From an uncultured Treponema sp. (GTDB taxonomy: Bacteria > Spirochaetota > Spirochaetia > Treponematales > Treponemataceae), in assembly GCA_946611835.1 (NCBI GenBank), contig CAMOEE010000001.1, positions 1 through 47,371 on the forward strand: DNA of 47,371 nt, in the 5' to 3' direction. Under the pieces are notes generated by a model. It worked only from the letters and a program-made list of their open reading frames with translations. It was not told where the DNA came from and did no database searches. Both the position numbers and the translations under genes were made by a program. Positions 32,026 through 41,022 of this stretch are shown here, piece after piece (the stretch's first letter is position 1; every line of letters begins with the position of its first letter).

Positions 32026-32910
32026 ATGATGATACCTGTCTTTATTGTCGTTCTGTTCGTTGTTTTCGTGATGATTGTCGCGAATGTCCGTGTGGTTCCC
32101 CAGTCCAGGGCCTGCATTATAGAGAGGCTCGGGGCCTATCACACGACATGGCAGGTGGGCTTCCATGTTAAGCTCCCTTTCTTTGACCGCATTGCCAATT
32201 CGATGTCGCTCAAAGAGAAGGTCATGGATTTTCCGCCCCAGCCTGTTATCACAAAGGATAATGTCACGATTCAGATTGACACAGTGGTTTACTGTCAGGT
32301 CACAGACCCGAAGCTGTACACTTACGGAGTCGAAAGCCCGAATTTCGCACTGGAGAACCTTACTTCGACCACAATCCGAAACATCATCGGTGAGCTGGAG
32401 CTTGACGAGACCCTTACCAGCCGCGATGTAATCAACACGAAGATGAGGAGCATCCTTGACGAGGCGACCGACCCATGGGGTATCAAGGTCACCAGGGTTG
32501 AGGTAAAGAACATCGACCCTCCAAAGGCCATTCAGGAAGCGATGGAAAAGCAGATGAGGGCTGAGCGGGAGAGGCGAGAGCAGATTCTTATTGCCGAGGG
32601 GCACAAGCAGAGCGCAATCCTTGAGGCTGAGGGAAAAAAGCAGGCCATGATCCTTGAGGCCGAGGCACAGAAAGAAGCCGCAGTGCAGAAGGCAAAGGGT
32701 GAGGCTGAGGCAATTCTTGAGGTACAGAAGGCTACGGCTCAGGGAATCCAGATGATTCGTGAGGCTGGGGCCGATGATGCGGTAATCAAACTTAAGAGCC
32801 TTGAGACTTTTGCCAAAGTAAGCGAAGGTGAAGCCACGAAAATCATAATTCCTTCAGATATACAGAATATGGCCGGTTTTCTGGCAAGCGCAAAGGAACT
32901 TCTTAAATAA
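32026..32910 (+). CDS. SPFH/Band 7 (stomatin-like) membrane protein
   Basis: The 294-residue protein has an N-terminal membrane helix, an SPFH domain (RACIIERLGAYHTTWQVGFH, then LENLTSTTIRNIIGELELDE), and a long coiled coil rich in Ala, Glu and Lys (ILEAEGKKQAMILEAEAQK). Such proteins form membrane scaffolds with NfeD and affect protease or membrane organisation. AAGGAG precedes the ATG. Translation is linked to the nfeD-like gene three bases upstream. Confidence 0.95.
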   Translation: MMIPVFIVVLFVVFVMIVANVRVVPQSRACIIERLGAYHTTWQVGFHVKLPFFDRIANSMSLKEKVMDFPPQPVITKDNVTIQIDTVVYCQVTDPKLYTYGVESPNFALENLTSTTIRNIIGELELDETLTSRDVINTKMRSILDEATDPWGIKVTRVEVKNIDPPKAIQEAMEKQMRAERERREQILIAEGHKQSAILEAEGKKQAMILEAEAQKEAAVQKAKGEAEAILEVQKATAQGIQMIREAGADDAVIKLKSLETFAKVSEGEATKIIIPSDIQNMAGFLASAKELLK

Positions 32911-32934
32911 AAAAGTCACATTCTGACAAAAAGA

Positions 32935-32976
32935 GGCTGCCCTTTGTGAAGTTTTTGTCTAACTTCCAGGGCAGCC
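32935..32976. terminator. Bidirectional terminator between convergent genes
   Basis: GGCTGCCCT (32935-32943) pairs with AGGGCAGCC (32968-32976), with an inner GAAGTT/AACTTC stem. The minus-strand side is followed by CTTTTT. Confidence 0.8.
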
Positions 32977-32994
32977 CCCATGTCTTGTTTTATT

Positions 32995-35952
32995 CTAGTT
33001 CAAATCATTGAATTTTCCGTCGTTATTTAGTGCCAGGAATGCATCTACGACCTTCGGATCGAACTGACTTCCTGAGCACCTTTTTATTTCCTCAACGATG
33101 AAGTCGAGGGGAAGCTTTTTCCTGTAAGGACGGGTCGAGCTCATTGCGTCGAAGGTGTCGGCCACGGCGATGATTCGGGCTACCCATGGAATTGAGGTTC
33201 CTGAAATGCCTGTAGGGTAGCCTTTTCCGTCAAAGCGCTCGTGGTGGAACCTGGCACCCTGGGCCAAATCTTCCTGAATCTTCACATCCTTTAAAATCTC
33301 GTAGCCCCTCTGGGGGTGGCTTTTCATAATCGCAAATTCCTCGTCGGTGAGCTTTGCGGGTTTCTTTAAGATTTCGTCCGGGACTGCGATTTTTCCGATG
33401 TCGTGGAGCAGGGCTATATTATAGTATTTGTTGACGATTTCCTTTTTTTCTCCGAGCTGCTCCGCCAGCATCTTTGTGTATTTTGCGACACGGTGGGCGT
33501 GGCCGTTGGTGTATTCGTCCTTGCCGTCGATACAGTTTGCGAATGCCTCGATGATGGCGTTCGTGAATTCTTGTTCTTTTTTTGACTTGACCTGCATCTT
33601 GTGGAATTTGATGTGGATAGTCTGTGCAGTAATCAGAAGTGCGATCAGAATGAGGGCCGGCCAGAACCATGGGCGTTGCCAGAGAAAAGGTTTTTTGATT
33701 ATATGAACCGGCTCTGACGGTATGCCCTGAACCCCGTCGTTGTTCTGCGCAACTACAGTGAATTCGTATTTGCCGGGCTTGAGGTTGGTGTAAGAGGCGA
33801 GACGGAGATTTTCCCAGTCAGAGTAGTTTTTGTCGAAGCCGGAGAGCTTCTGTCTGAATCTGACTTTGTCAGGTGCAACAAAACTCAGTCCGGTATATTT
33901 TATTGAAAGTCGTTTTGCGGAAGGCGGAATTATGATTTCCTGACCGTGGTAGTCAAAAATCTCGTTGTCGATTGCGTATTGCTGGATTTCGATGTTTGGG
34001 GCAAGGTTGTTCTTGGAAAGAGTTTTCGGATCATAGGTCGCGAATCCGTCTACCAGAGGAAAATAAATGCGTCCTTCCGGGTCCTCGTGGGCGAATGATG
34101 TTGATGTGACGCCGCTTGTTGAGAGCCCCTCAGTTTTTCCGTAAATCTGAACATTGAATTTCGATTTTTTGCCTGAAATTACATATTCAAGCTCGTTCAT
34201 GGGCACTGAGATGATGCCTTTGTTAGTCGTAATCCATGCACTTCCTTTTTTGTCTATCAGAAGCTGGAATACGCTGTCCGTTCCAAGGCCGTTTTTTGAG
34301 GAAACAGAGTGGAAGGAGTCAGTTTTTTCATCAAATTTTGAGAGGCCCGTTCCTGTGCCGACCCAGATGCTTCCGTTCAGGAAGGAAATTTTGAAGATTA
34401 CATTCCCTGCGAGTCCGTCGTCAGTCGTGTAATTGCGGAGAATATTTTCGTCTTTGAGGACATAGATACCTCCTCCGTTCGTTCCGACCCAAATCTGTTT
34501 TTGTGAGTCCTCATAGAGCCACATGATGTAGTCGTTGCCTAAACCGTCCTTTTTTGTGAGCGTTCTGATCCTGCCGTCATGGTGGATTATGCTGAGCCCT
34601 GTTGAGGTTCCTACATAATAGTCGCCGGAAGAAGATTTTATGGAAACCCTGGCCTTGAAGCCAGCCAGTCCGTCCTTGACCGAGTATTTTTTGATTTTTC
34701 CGTCTTCAAAAAGACATATTTGCGGAATGTCGTAGGAGAAGCTTGTGACCAGAAGCTCGTTTGTGTCTGTCAGGGCGACATGGCGGATTCTCGTTCCTTT
34801 GGTGAGGCGGGTCAGCTCGTTCTGGATGAATTTGTTGTCCTGGTAGCAGTAAACGCCGTCATCGGTTGCGAGCCAGGTTACATTGCGGAAATTGTCCCTG
34901 CATATTGCGTTTACGGCGAAGTCCATGCTGACTGTGTGGAATTTGCTCAGCGTGAGTTTTTGAAGCCCGCCCCGGTTCAGTGCCACCCAGAAATTTCCTT
35001 CCCTGTCTTCGATTATGGCAACGACGGCATCATCGTTAAGTCCGTTCCTTTTGTCCATGTAAGAATATTTTCCGTCATGAAGGACTGTGATTCCTGAGTG
35101 GGTGGCGAACCAGTAATTCCCCTGACTGTCTTCAAGGACACCAAGAACGAGGGCGTTGGACTTGTGATCGTGGGAGACATCGAAAAATGACTCTTTGCCG
35201 TCCTTTACACGGATTGCAAGGTTCTTGCCTGTACAGAACCAGAGGGCACCTTTCTTGTCCTCGTTGACAGCTAAAATTTCTTCGCTGCTTATGCTTTCCA
35301 GTCCCTGGTATCTTTCAATTTTCGTCTGCTCAGGATTGATTACGAAAAGCTTTCCCTTGTGGCCGGTTATAATCCAGAGCCGGCCCGTACTGTCGCAGGT
35401 AATCTCTGCCACCACGATGTTCTCGTTTTCGACGGCTTTAAGAAAATCCGGCGTTACGGTCTTAAAATCTGGTGTGATGTAGCTGACGCCGATTGCAGTT
35501 CCCACCCAGATGTTGCCTTTTTTGTCCTCGCAGATGGCATTTATCTTGTTGTTGACCAGGCCGTTTTCCTTCGTGAATTTGACGATTTCTCCGTTCGGTT
35601 TGAAGCATGAGATTCCCTCGTCGTTGTGACCGACCCAGATATTGTCCCGTGAGTCCTGGTAGAGGTCATGGGCTGATGCAAAGTCGTACTTTTCGTCATG
35701 GGCCCTGCTGAAAATGGTGAATTCAAGTCCGTCGAAGCGGACAAGTCCGTCGTATGTTGCGATGTAGATGTATCCTTTTTTGTCCTGAATGACTTTGTTA
35801 ACGGTCATACCGGGAAGACCTTCCTCAGTCGTCCATGTCTTTGCCACATAATTCTCGATGAAAGACTGGTCTTTTCCGATATTTTCAATTTTTTGACCGA
35901 AAATGCTGATGGAGAATGCTGACAGCAAGAGCAGAATCGCATGTTTTTTCAT
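32995..35952 (-). CDS. Two-component-propeller sensor with HD-GYP phosphodiesterase domain
   Basis: The 985-residue protein has a signal peptide, about twelve propeller repeats (AWITTNKGI- and NIWVGT-type motifs) and a Y_Y_Y domain near residues 680-750. One membrane helix (WPALILIALLITAQTIHI) and a cytoplasmic HD-GYP domain with HDIGKI, HHERFDGKGYPTG and DTFDAM follow. It should sense an outside ligand and hydrolyse c-di-GMP. Hybrid histidine kinases of Bacteroidetes share the sensory half; the HD-GYP output is unusual. A short leader with GGGAG precedes the ATG. Confidence 0.94.
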   Translation of the reverse strand: MKKHAILLLLSAFSISIFGQKIENIGKDQSFIENYVAKTWTTEEGLPGMTVNKVIQDKKGYIYIATYDGLVRFDGLEFTIFSRAHDEKYDFASAHDLYQDSRDNIWVGHNDEGISCFKPNGEIVKFTKENGLVNNKINAICEDKKGNIWVGTAIGVSYITPDFKTVTPDFLKAVENENIVVAEITCDSTGRLWIITGHKGKLFVINPEQTKIERYQGLESISSEEILAVNEDKKGALWFCTGKNLAIRVKDGKESFFDVSHDHKSNALVLGVLEDSQGNYWFATHSGITVLHDGKYSYMDKRNGLNDDAVVAIIEDREGNFWVALNRGGLQKLTLSKFHTVSMDFAVNAICRDNFRNVTWLATDDGVYCYQDNKFIQNELTRLTKGTRIRHVALTDTNELLVTSFSYDIPQICLFEDGKIKKYSVKDGLAGFKARVSIKSSSGDYYVGTSTGLSIIHHDGRIRTLTKKDGLGNDYIMWLYEDSQKQIWVGTNGGGIYVLKDENILRNYTTDDGLAGNVIFKISFLNGSIWVGTGTGLSKFDEKTDSFHSVSSKNGLGTDSVFQLLIDKKGSAWITTNKGIISVPMNELEYVISGKKSKFNVQIYGKTEGLSTSGVTSTSFAHEDPEGRIYFPLVDGFATYDPKTLSKNNLAPNIEIQQYAIDNEIFDYHGQEIIIPPSAKRLSIKYTGLSFVAPDKVRFRQKLSGFDKNYSDWENLRLASYTNLKPGKYEFTVVAQNNDGVQGIPSEPVHIIKKPFLWQRPWFWPALILIALLITAQTIHIKFHKMQVKSKKEQEFTNAIIEAFANCIDGKDEYTNGHAHRVAKYTKMLAEQLGEKKEIVNKYYNIALLHDIGKIAVPDEILKKPAKLTDEEFAIMKSHPQRGYEILKDVKIQEDLAQGARFHHERFDGKGYPTGISGTSIPWVARIIAVADTFDAMSSTRPYRKKLPLDFIVEEIKRCSGSQFDPKVVDAFLALNNDGKFNDLN

Positions 35953-36075
35953 AAGGAAATAATCTCCCTTTACAATGGAATAATAGCAAACAGAATAAAA
36001 TAGCGTTTAAATTATCTTTAAACTATAGCACCGTTTTTCTTGCAGGTCAAAGAAAAAGAGTTTATAATAGAAGAC

Positions 36076-37485
36076 ATGAAAAAAATTGCAGGAATTCTGC
36101 CCCTTCTTTTGATTTGCGGGTGCATTTATGCCATCGATGTTAATAAGGGCGAGCTTGAGTCGGCCCAGAAAGATTCAGTCCAGTTCGAGAATTATAGCGG
36201 GCCTCATGCCGTGATTGAAAGTGCGGACGCAATCACAGGAATCGGCCGCGCTCTTGGTGAGGAGGTCGCCCGTGATGTAGAGAATCCTCTTTCTGTTCAG
36301 CCGCATGCAAAATATTCTGTCTATCATGTAGTAGGAGCTCCCGAAGAGAAGGGGCTTGACGCAGACATCCTTTTCCTGAATGAGAATGCCGGGGTTGACC
36401 ACATCAACAATCTCAGACGCATCATCACAGGTTTTTTGACGGCGGCTTACGGCTACCCAAAGGAAGACGCTGAGACACTTTCTGTTTTCATCACTGTTTA
36501 CAATGCCGTTTACCGGGGCCAGATTTCCGCCTTTGCCACAAAATACAAGAATGCGGTCCTCACATATCTTACGGAGGATTCCCTTGGATTGAGCACGAAC
36601 TGGGAAGAATGGGCCGGCAGGACACAGATTGTCATTCCGCTCGGAAGTATCGCCGGGGGAAGTGCCACAATCGAGACATCAGAAATCAGCGATGACAAGG
36701 TAATCGAGGCCCTGCGCAGGGATGAGGGCAAAAATCTCGATGTGCGAGAAAAGCTGACTGACATAAAAGAAAAAGAAGCTGATAACGCAAGCGAAAAGGC
36801 AAAGACCGCCCAGAAAGAAGCCGCCCAGGAGCGGAAAGAGGGCAAGACAGACGAGGCCGGGCAAAGCGCAAAGACTGCAAGCGAGCAGCAGAAAATCGCC
36901 GACAAAAAAGGTGAGGAAGTGAAGACTGAGCGGGAGCAGATCTCAAAGGACAAGGCTGAGGTCAAAAAAGAAGAGGTTGCGAAAGCAGCCGAAGAGCAGA
37001 ACATCAAGTACCTCACCAGTCTTTTTATCGTTGACGAGAAGAAAAAACTCTATTCGCTGATGACGGTTAATCCTCAGAACGGCTCTGTCGTCAAAAAATC
37101 CGGCATAAAGCAAATCCGGGAGAAGACGATTTATCCACTTGGAGGTGGATTTGTGGCTGTCTGCGGCGTGAACGACAAGCACTCTGCCGTTAAACTCTGC
37201 ATTATTGATGAGGTGACCCTCGAAATCAAAAAAGAAAGCAGCGAAACTCTCTCTGAGAACACTTCACTTGTCCTTGAGGGCGACCTTTTCTATGCGATTG
37301 TCAGCGAAGGTAAAAAGAATTATCTTGCGGCCTTTGACAAGGATTTGAACCTCAAAAAGAAGAGCGATGTCGCAATCAACGGCGCAAGCCCTCTCAATTT
37401 CTACAGTGAGGGAATCATAGTGACCGACGAAAAGGGAAATCCTGTTCTACTTTCATTGCCGGCCCTGGCACCTGTCTGGTTATAA
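36076..37485 (+). CDS. P83/100-family spirochaete protein
   Basis: The 469-residue protein has a signal peptide (MKKIAGILPLLLICGCIYA). A conserved N-terminal domain follows (NKGELESAQKDSVQFENYSG, NWEEWAGRTQIVIPL), then a Lys/Glu/Ala coiled coil at about residues 215-310 and a C-terminal domain. It matches the P83/100 family known from Borrelia (a serological antigen) and Treponema; its function is unknown. The promoter is strong: TTGCAG (36040-36045), 17 bases, TATAAT (36063-36068), with the ATG seven bases on. I reject an in-frame ATG twelve codons upstream because it lies within the promoter. Confidence 0.9.
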   Translation: MKKIAGILPLLLICGCIYAIDVNKGELESAQKDSVQFENYSGPHAVIESADAITGIGRALGEEVARDVENPLSVQPHAKYSVYHVVGAPEEKGLDADILFLNENAGVDHINNLRRIITGFLTAAYGYPKEDAETLSVFITVYNAVYRGQISAFATKYKNAVLTYLTEDSLGLSTNWEEWAGRTQIVIPLGSIAGGSATIETSEISDDKVIEALRRDEGKNLDVREKLTDIKEKEADNASEKAKTAQKEAAQERKEGKTDEAGQSAKTASEQQKIADKKGEEVKTEREQISKDKAEVKKEEVAKAAEEQNIKYLTSLFIVDEKKKLYSLMTVNPQNGSVVKKSGIKQIREKTIYPLGGGFVAVCGVNDKHSAVKLCIIDEVTLEIKKESSETLSENTSLVLEGDLFYAIVSEGKKNYLAAFDKDLNLKKKSDVAINGASPLNFYSEGIIVTDEKGNPVLLSLPALAPVWL

Positions 37486-37815
37486 GGCTAGGAGCTTCTT
37501 TCGCTCGGATTTGATTGTTTCGCAGAAGCCTGTGTAGTCAGTCTGGGTCTGCTTGCGGAGAAGTTCCGTCATTTGGCAGATTGGTTCATAGAGCGGGGTG
37601 AGGGCAAGGTTCCCGACAATGCCCTTGAGCGCATGCACAATCTCAAAGGCTGTGGCGTAGTCTTTTGAGGCTATGATGTCCGAGAGCTTTTCAAAACGGT
37701 CGTCGGCTATGCCCATGTTCACCATTTTGAGGTAGAAATCTTCTTTGTTGAGGCATCTTGCAAGTCCTTCATCTACATTTGCACCGTATTCTCTGAGTGA
37801 ATCAATCGTAACCAT
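37480..37815 (-). CDS. Histidine phosphotransfer (Hpt) domain protein
   Basis: The 111-residue protein is a lone Hpt domain; the phosphorylated His is in IVHALKGIVGNL. Such proteins pass phosphate between hybrid kinases and response regulators. It converges with, and overlaps by six bases, the P83/100 gene. It is divergent from the response-regulator/GGDEF gene, a likely partner. GGGAG lies before the ATG and TATAAT about 30 bases upstream. Confidence 0.9.
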   Translation of the reverse strand: MVTIDSLREYGANVDEGLARCLNKEDFYLKMVNMGIADDRFEKLSDIIASKDYATAFEIVHALKGIVGNLALTPLYEPICQMTELLRKQTQTDYTGFCETIKSERKKLLAL

Positions 37816-37960
37816 AGTCGTGCTCCCATATCTGATATAGTTCTATTATAATGCACTTCTCAGGAAAAACACAGAAAAATTTAAGAAAAATTTGAGAATT
37901 TCAAATTTGTGTGTTAGAATTTTTGAAATAACACTTCCGCATGATTTGGTGGTCCAGCTT

Positions 37961-39271
37961 ATGAAAAAGATAATGATTGTTGATGATGAAAAAATCTATC
38001 TCATGATGACAAATCACATCCTTTCTTCGGCTTATGATACGGTCTGTGCCTCTTCTGGTGCGGAGGCAATCGAACTTTACAAAAAAGAAAGGCCGGACAT
38101 GATTCTTTCTGACCTTCGTATGCCGGAAATGTCAGGCTATGAGCTTCAGCAGGCCCTTCAAAACGAATACGAAGAAAAAATCCCTTTCATGTTTATGACA
38201 GCCGACACCGACGAGGAGACAGAAAGCAAGGGTTTTGAGAACGGAGCCATGGACTTCATTCGCAAGCCTTTCCGGGCCGACATCCTCCTAAAGCGGGTTA
38301 GCAACATCCTTGATACAATCGAAAAGATTCAGGGATTAAAAAAAGCCGTCGTTATGGATCCTATGACCGGCCTTCTGAACAAGGCCTCTGTCGAGCAGGA
38401 AATCTCGAATCTTTGCAGAAATACTTCCGGCGTCCTCCTTATGATTGACCTTGACAGCTTCAAGCTGGTGAACGACATTTACGGTCATGCTATGGGCGAT
38501 AAAATTCTGGTCTGTTTCTCTGAGATTTTAAAGGCAGTTGTACGCCCGATTGATGTCGTCGGCCGTCTTGGAGGCGACGAATTCATTGCTTTTTGCCAGA
38601 ATGTCAACGATGAGGTCGTAATCGAAAAAAAAGCCCGTTTCATCAACAAATATCTGCTTGATGCCGCCAGGGAGCTGATGGGGCAGGACATGAACATTCC
38701 GCTGGGTGCCTCAATCGGCTGTGTTTTTGTGCCCGATGAGGGAACTGATTTCGCTTCTTTGAGCAAAAAGGCTGACAAGGCTCTTTATGCCGTCAAACAG
38801 AACGGAAAGCACGGCTTTATTTTTTACACTGACCTGTCTTCGGACGAAAAGAAGGAAGAAGGTCAGACAACGGATCTGGCCAATGCCATTAAGATTTTAC
38901 GGGAGAGGAGCAAGGGAAAGGGGGCTTTCGTGCTTTCTTTCGAGCAGTTCCGCATGGCATATCAGTTCCTTTCGAGGCTCAACGCAAACTATCAGAAGGA
39001 AATAAGCCTGATTTTGTTCTCGGTCAATGAAAAGGAACATGCTGCCCTTCCTATAGAGGATGCAGTCGATGAATTCATGGAGATTCTTGGCTCTTCATTA
39101 AGGCAGAGCGATCTTGTTACCAAGAACGGGGCCAACCAGTGCATGGTAATTTTGCCGGAGACTTCTCCTCAGAATGTGGGGGTGGTCACGGAGCGAATCT
39201 TAAGCAAGTGGGACGAGGCCGATTCTTCGGCAATGTTTGAAATAAAAATCGAAAGCGGAAAGATGGAATAA
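37961..39271 (+). CDS. Response regulator with GGDEF diguanylate cyclase and a degenerate second GGDEF-like domain
   Basis: The 436-residue protein has a receiver domain (about 1-120: IMIVDDEK, phosphoacceptor Asp in ILSDLRMPEMSG), then a GGDEF domain with intact RLGGDEF near residue 206, so it should make c-di-GMP. The last 130 residues (LSFEQFRMAYQFLSRL to VTERILSKWDEA) look like a second, degenerate cyclase fold. I start at MKKIMIVDDEK because GGTGG precedes it and the family begins there; the frame is open 23 codons further up. It is probably phosphorylated through the neighbouring Hpt protein. Confidence 0.92.
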   Translation: MKKIMIVDDEKIYLMMTNHILSSAYDTVCASSGAEAIELYKKERPDMILSDLRMPEMSGYELQQALQNEYEEKIPFMFMTADTDEETESKGFENGAMDFIRKPFRADILLKRVSNILDTIEKIQGLKKAVVMDPMTGLLNKASVEQEISNLCRNTSGVLLMIDLDSFKLVNDIYGHAMGDKILVCFSEILKAVVRPIDVVGRLGGDEFIAFCQNVNDEVVIEKKARFINKYLLDAARELMGQDMNIPLGASIGCVFVPDEGTDFASLSKKADKALYAVKQNGKHGFIFYTDLSSDEKKEEGQTTDLANAIKILRERSKGKGAFVLSFEQFRMAYQFLSRLNANYQKEISLILFSVNEKEHAALPIEDAVDEFMEILGSSLRQSDLVTKNGANQCMVILPETSPQNVGVVTERILSKWDEADSSAMFEIKIESGKME

Positions 39272-39314
39272 AAAAAGGAATGACAAGGCCCTATGTTCGC
39301 CAAATCATTCCTTT
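39270..39314. terminator. Bidirectional terminator
   Basis: AAAGGAATGA (39274-39283) pairs with TCATTCCTTT (39305-39314). A-rich and T-rich flanks serve both converging genes. Confidence 0.85.
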
Positions 39315-39326
39315 CTTGAGGTGTTT

Positions 39327-41012
39327 TTAATCCCTCTGAATGCCTTTTTTTCGTAATTCGCTTACTTCGTCCGGCGGAATCGGCTTTGAGAAGTAATATC
39401 CCTGAATGATTTCGCAGCCCGCCTCTTTGAGAATATCAAGCTGGTCTTTAGTCTCTACACCTTCGGCTATGCAGGGAATGCCGAAATGCTTTGCGATTCC
39501 GATGATTACATTGACGAGGTACATGGTTTTCTTGTCGTAAATGATTTTCCGGATAAAGCCGATGTCGATTTTAATTGCGTCAATCGGGAGGCATGCCAGC
39601 ATGTTGAGGCTTGAGTAACCCGAGCCGAAATCGTCCATCTCGACCCTGAATCCAGCCTCACGGAGATTTTTGACCGCCTCGACCAGAATGCTGTTGTTCT
39701 CGGTGTAGGCTGACTCGGTGATTTCAAGAAGGAATTCTCCTGGCGGAATGTTGTTTTCCTGGGTGATTTGTAACAAATAATCAACGATTTTCGGGTCGTG
39801 CAAATCGACACGGCTTACATTGACCGAAACGGGAAGGGTTGTGCCATGAATTTCCTTCCATTTTCGCATTTGAACTGCGACCTCTTTCCAGACATATTTG
39901 TCGAGCTTTTGAATGAGACCGTTCTTTTCGAACTGGGGAATGAATGTGCTAGGAAGCATCTTGCCGAATTCCGGGTGTGTCCAGCTGACAAGGGCTTCGA
40001 AGCTGGAAAGGACGGGGGATGCGCCCTGAATGTTGTATTTTGGCTGATAGAGGACTCGGAACTGCCTTTTTTCGACGGCATCGGCAAAATCGCTCAGGAT
40101 GCGGGCTTTTTTGATTTCCTCTTCCAGCATTTTTTCGTCATATATGGCATAGGCCGAGTTGAATGATTCCCGAAGCGTGTTGCAGGCGTAAAGTGCCCTG
40201 TCAAAGCTCTGCTCGATTGATACTGACTGGAATGTGCCTTCGCAGATACCCATGCGGACATGAATCTCCGTTTCCTTGAGAAGCTCCGAGAGATGGAACT
40301 GTATTCGCTCCAGAGGCTTGTCGTAGTTCCAGTGATGAGCCATGTAAAGGAAGAAACCGTCGGCGTTGTAGCGGCAGCCGATTCCCTCTGATTCTTCGGC
40401 GAGCTGAGTTATGTCGGCGGCAATGGTCTGCAGGATGATGTTTCCGAAATTGCGGCCATAAATCTCGTTTATGAGATGAAAATTCGTGAGGTTGATTACG
40501 ATGGCGTCCATCGTCGTGGCGGCATTGCGCTCTTTGAGCTGTTTTGCATATTCGAAGAAATATTCTTTTGTGTAGAGATGGGTGAGGAGGTCTTTCTCGG
40601 TGGACTGAATGAGCTTCATCTGCTCGGAAAGTGAGATTGCGTGGCGAACCCGTGCCAGAATTACCTGGGGGCTGTCATAAGGCTTTGTTAAAAAGTCGAT
40701 GGCACCAATCTGGAGACTTTTGATTTCTGCGGACTTTTCGCTGGTGAGAACAATGATTGGGGTTCTTGCTAGTTCCGGGTCTTTTATCACTGTTTCCATG
40801 ACAGTGTAGCCGTCAACCTGCGGCATGAGAAGGTCAAGGAGCATGAGAGAAATCTGACCCTTTTGGTCACGGAGCACAGAAAGAGCCTCTGTTCCGTTTT
40901 CGGCCTGAATCACTTCATAGTGCTGAGAAAGAATCTCGTTAAGCATCTCGCGGTTTACCGCTTCGTCATCGACCACGAGAATTGTCCGGCGGAAATCTTT
41001 TATTCTATCCAT
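39327..41012 (-). CDS. Response regulator with degenerate GGDEF and active-looking EAL domain
   Basis: The 561-residue protein has a receiver (LVVDDEAVNREML, Asp in LMLLDLLMPQVDG), a GGDEF domain whose signature has become RYNADGF, and an EAL domain with FEALVSW, LEITESAY, DDFGSGYSS, IKIDIGFI and AEGVET. It should degrade c-di-GMP under phosphorelay control, opposing the cyclase next door. The start MDRIKDFRRTILVVDDE is preferred because it fits the family; a TAAAAT box is seven bases before it. Confidence 0.92.
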   Translation of the reverse strand: MDRIKDFRRTILVVDDEAVNREMLNEILSQHYEVIQAENGTEALSVLRDQKGQISLMLLDLLMPQVDGYTVMETVIKDPELARTPIIVLTSEKSAEIKSLQIGAIDFLTKPYDSPQVILARVRHAISLSEQMKLIQSTEKDLLTHLYTKEYFFEYAKQLKERNAATTMDAIVINLTNFHLINEIYGRNFGNIILQTIAADITQLAEESEGIGCRYNADGFFLYMAHHWNYDKPLERIQFHLSELLKETEIHVRMGICEGTFQSVSIEQSFDRALYACNTLRESFNSAYAIYDEKMLEEEIKKARILSDFADAVEKRQFRVLYQPKYNIQGASPVLSSFEALVSWTHPEFGKMLPSTFIPQFEKNGLIQKLDKYVWKEVAVQMRKWKEIHGTTLPVSVNVSRVDLHDPKIVDYLLQITQENNIPPGEFLLEITESAYTENNSILVEAVKNLREAGFRVEMDDFGSGYSSLNMLACLPIDAIKIDIGFIRKIIYDKKTMYLVNVIIGIAKHFGIPCIAEGVETKDQLDILKEAGCEIIQGYYFSKPIPPDEVSELRKKGIQRD

Positions 41013-41022
41013 AAAGATTATT

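Noticed and set aside
31264..32604. 446-codon open frame on the minus strand
   Set aside because: It is antisense to the 63-residue, NfeD and SPFH genes, which have clear families, while this frame has no recognisable domain.
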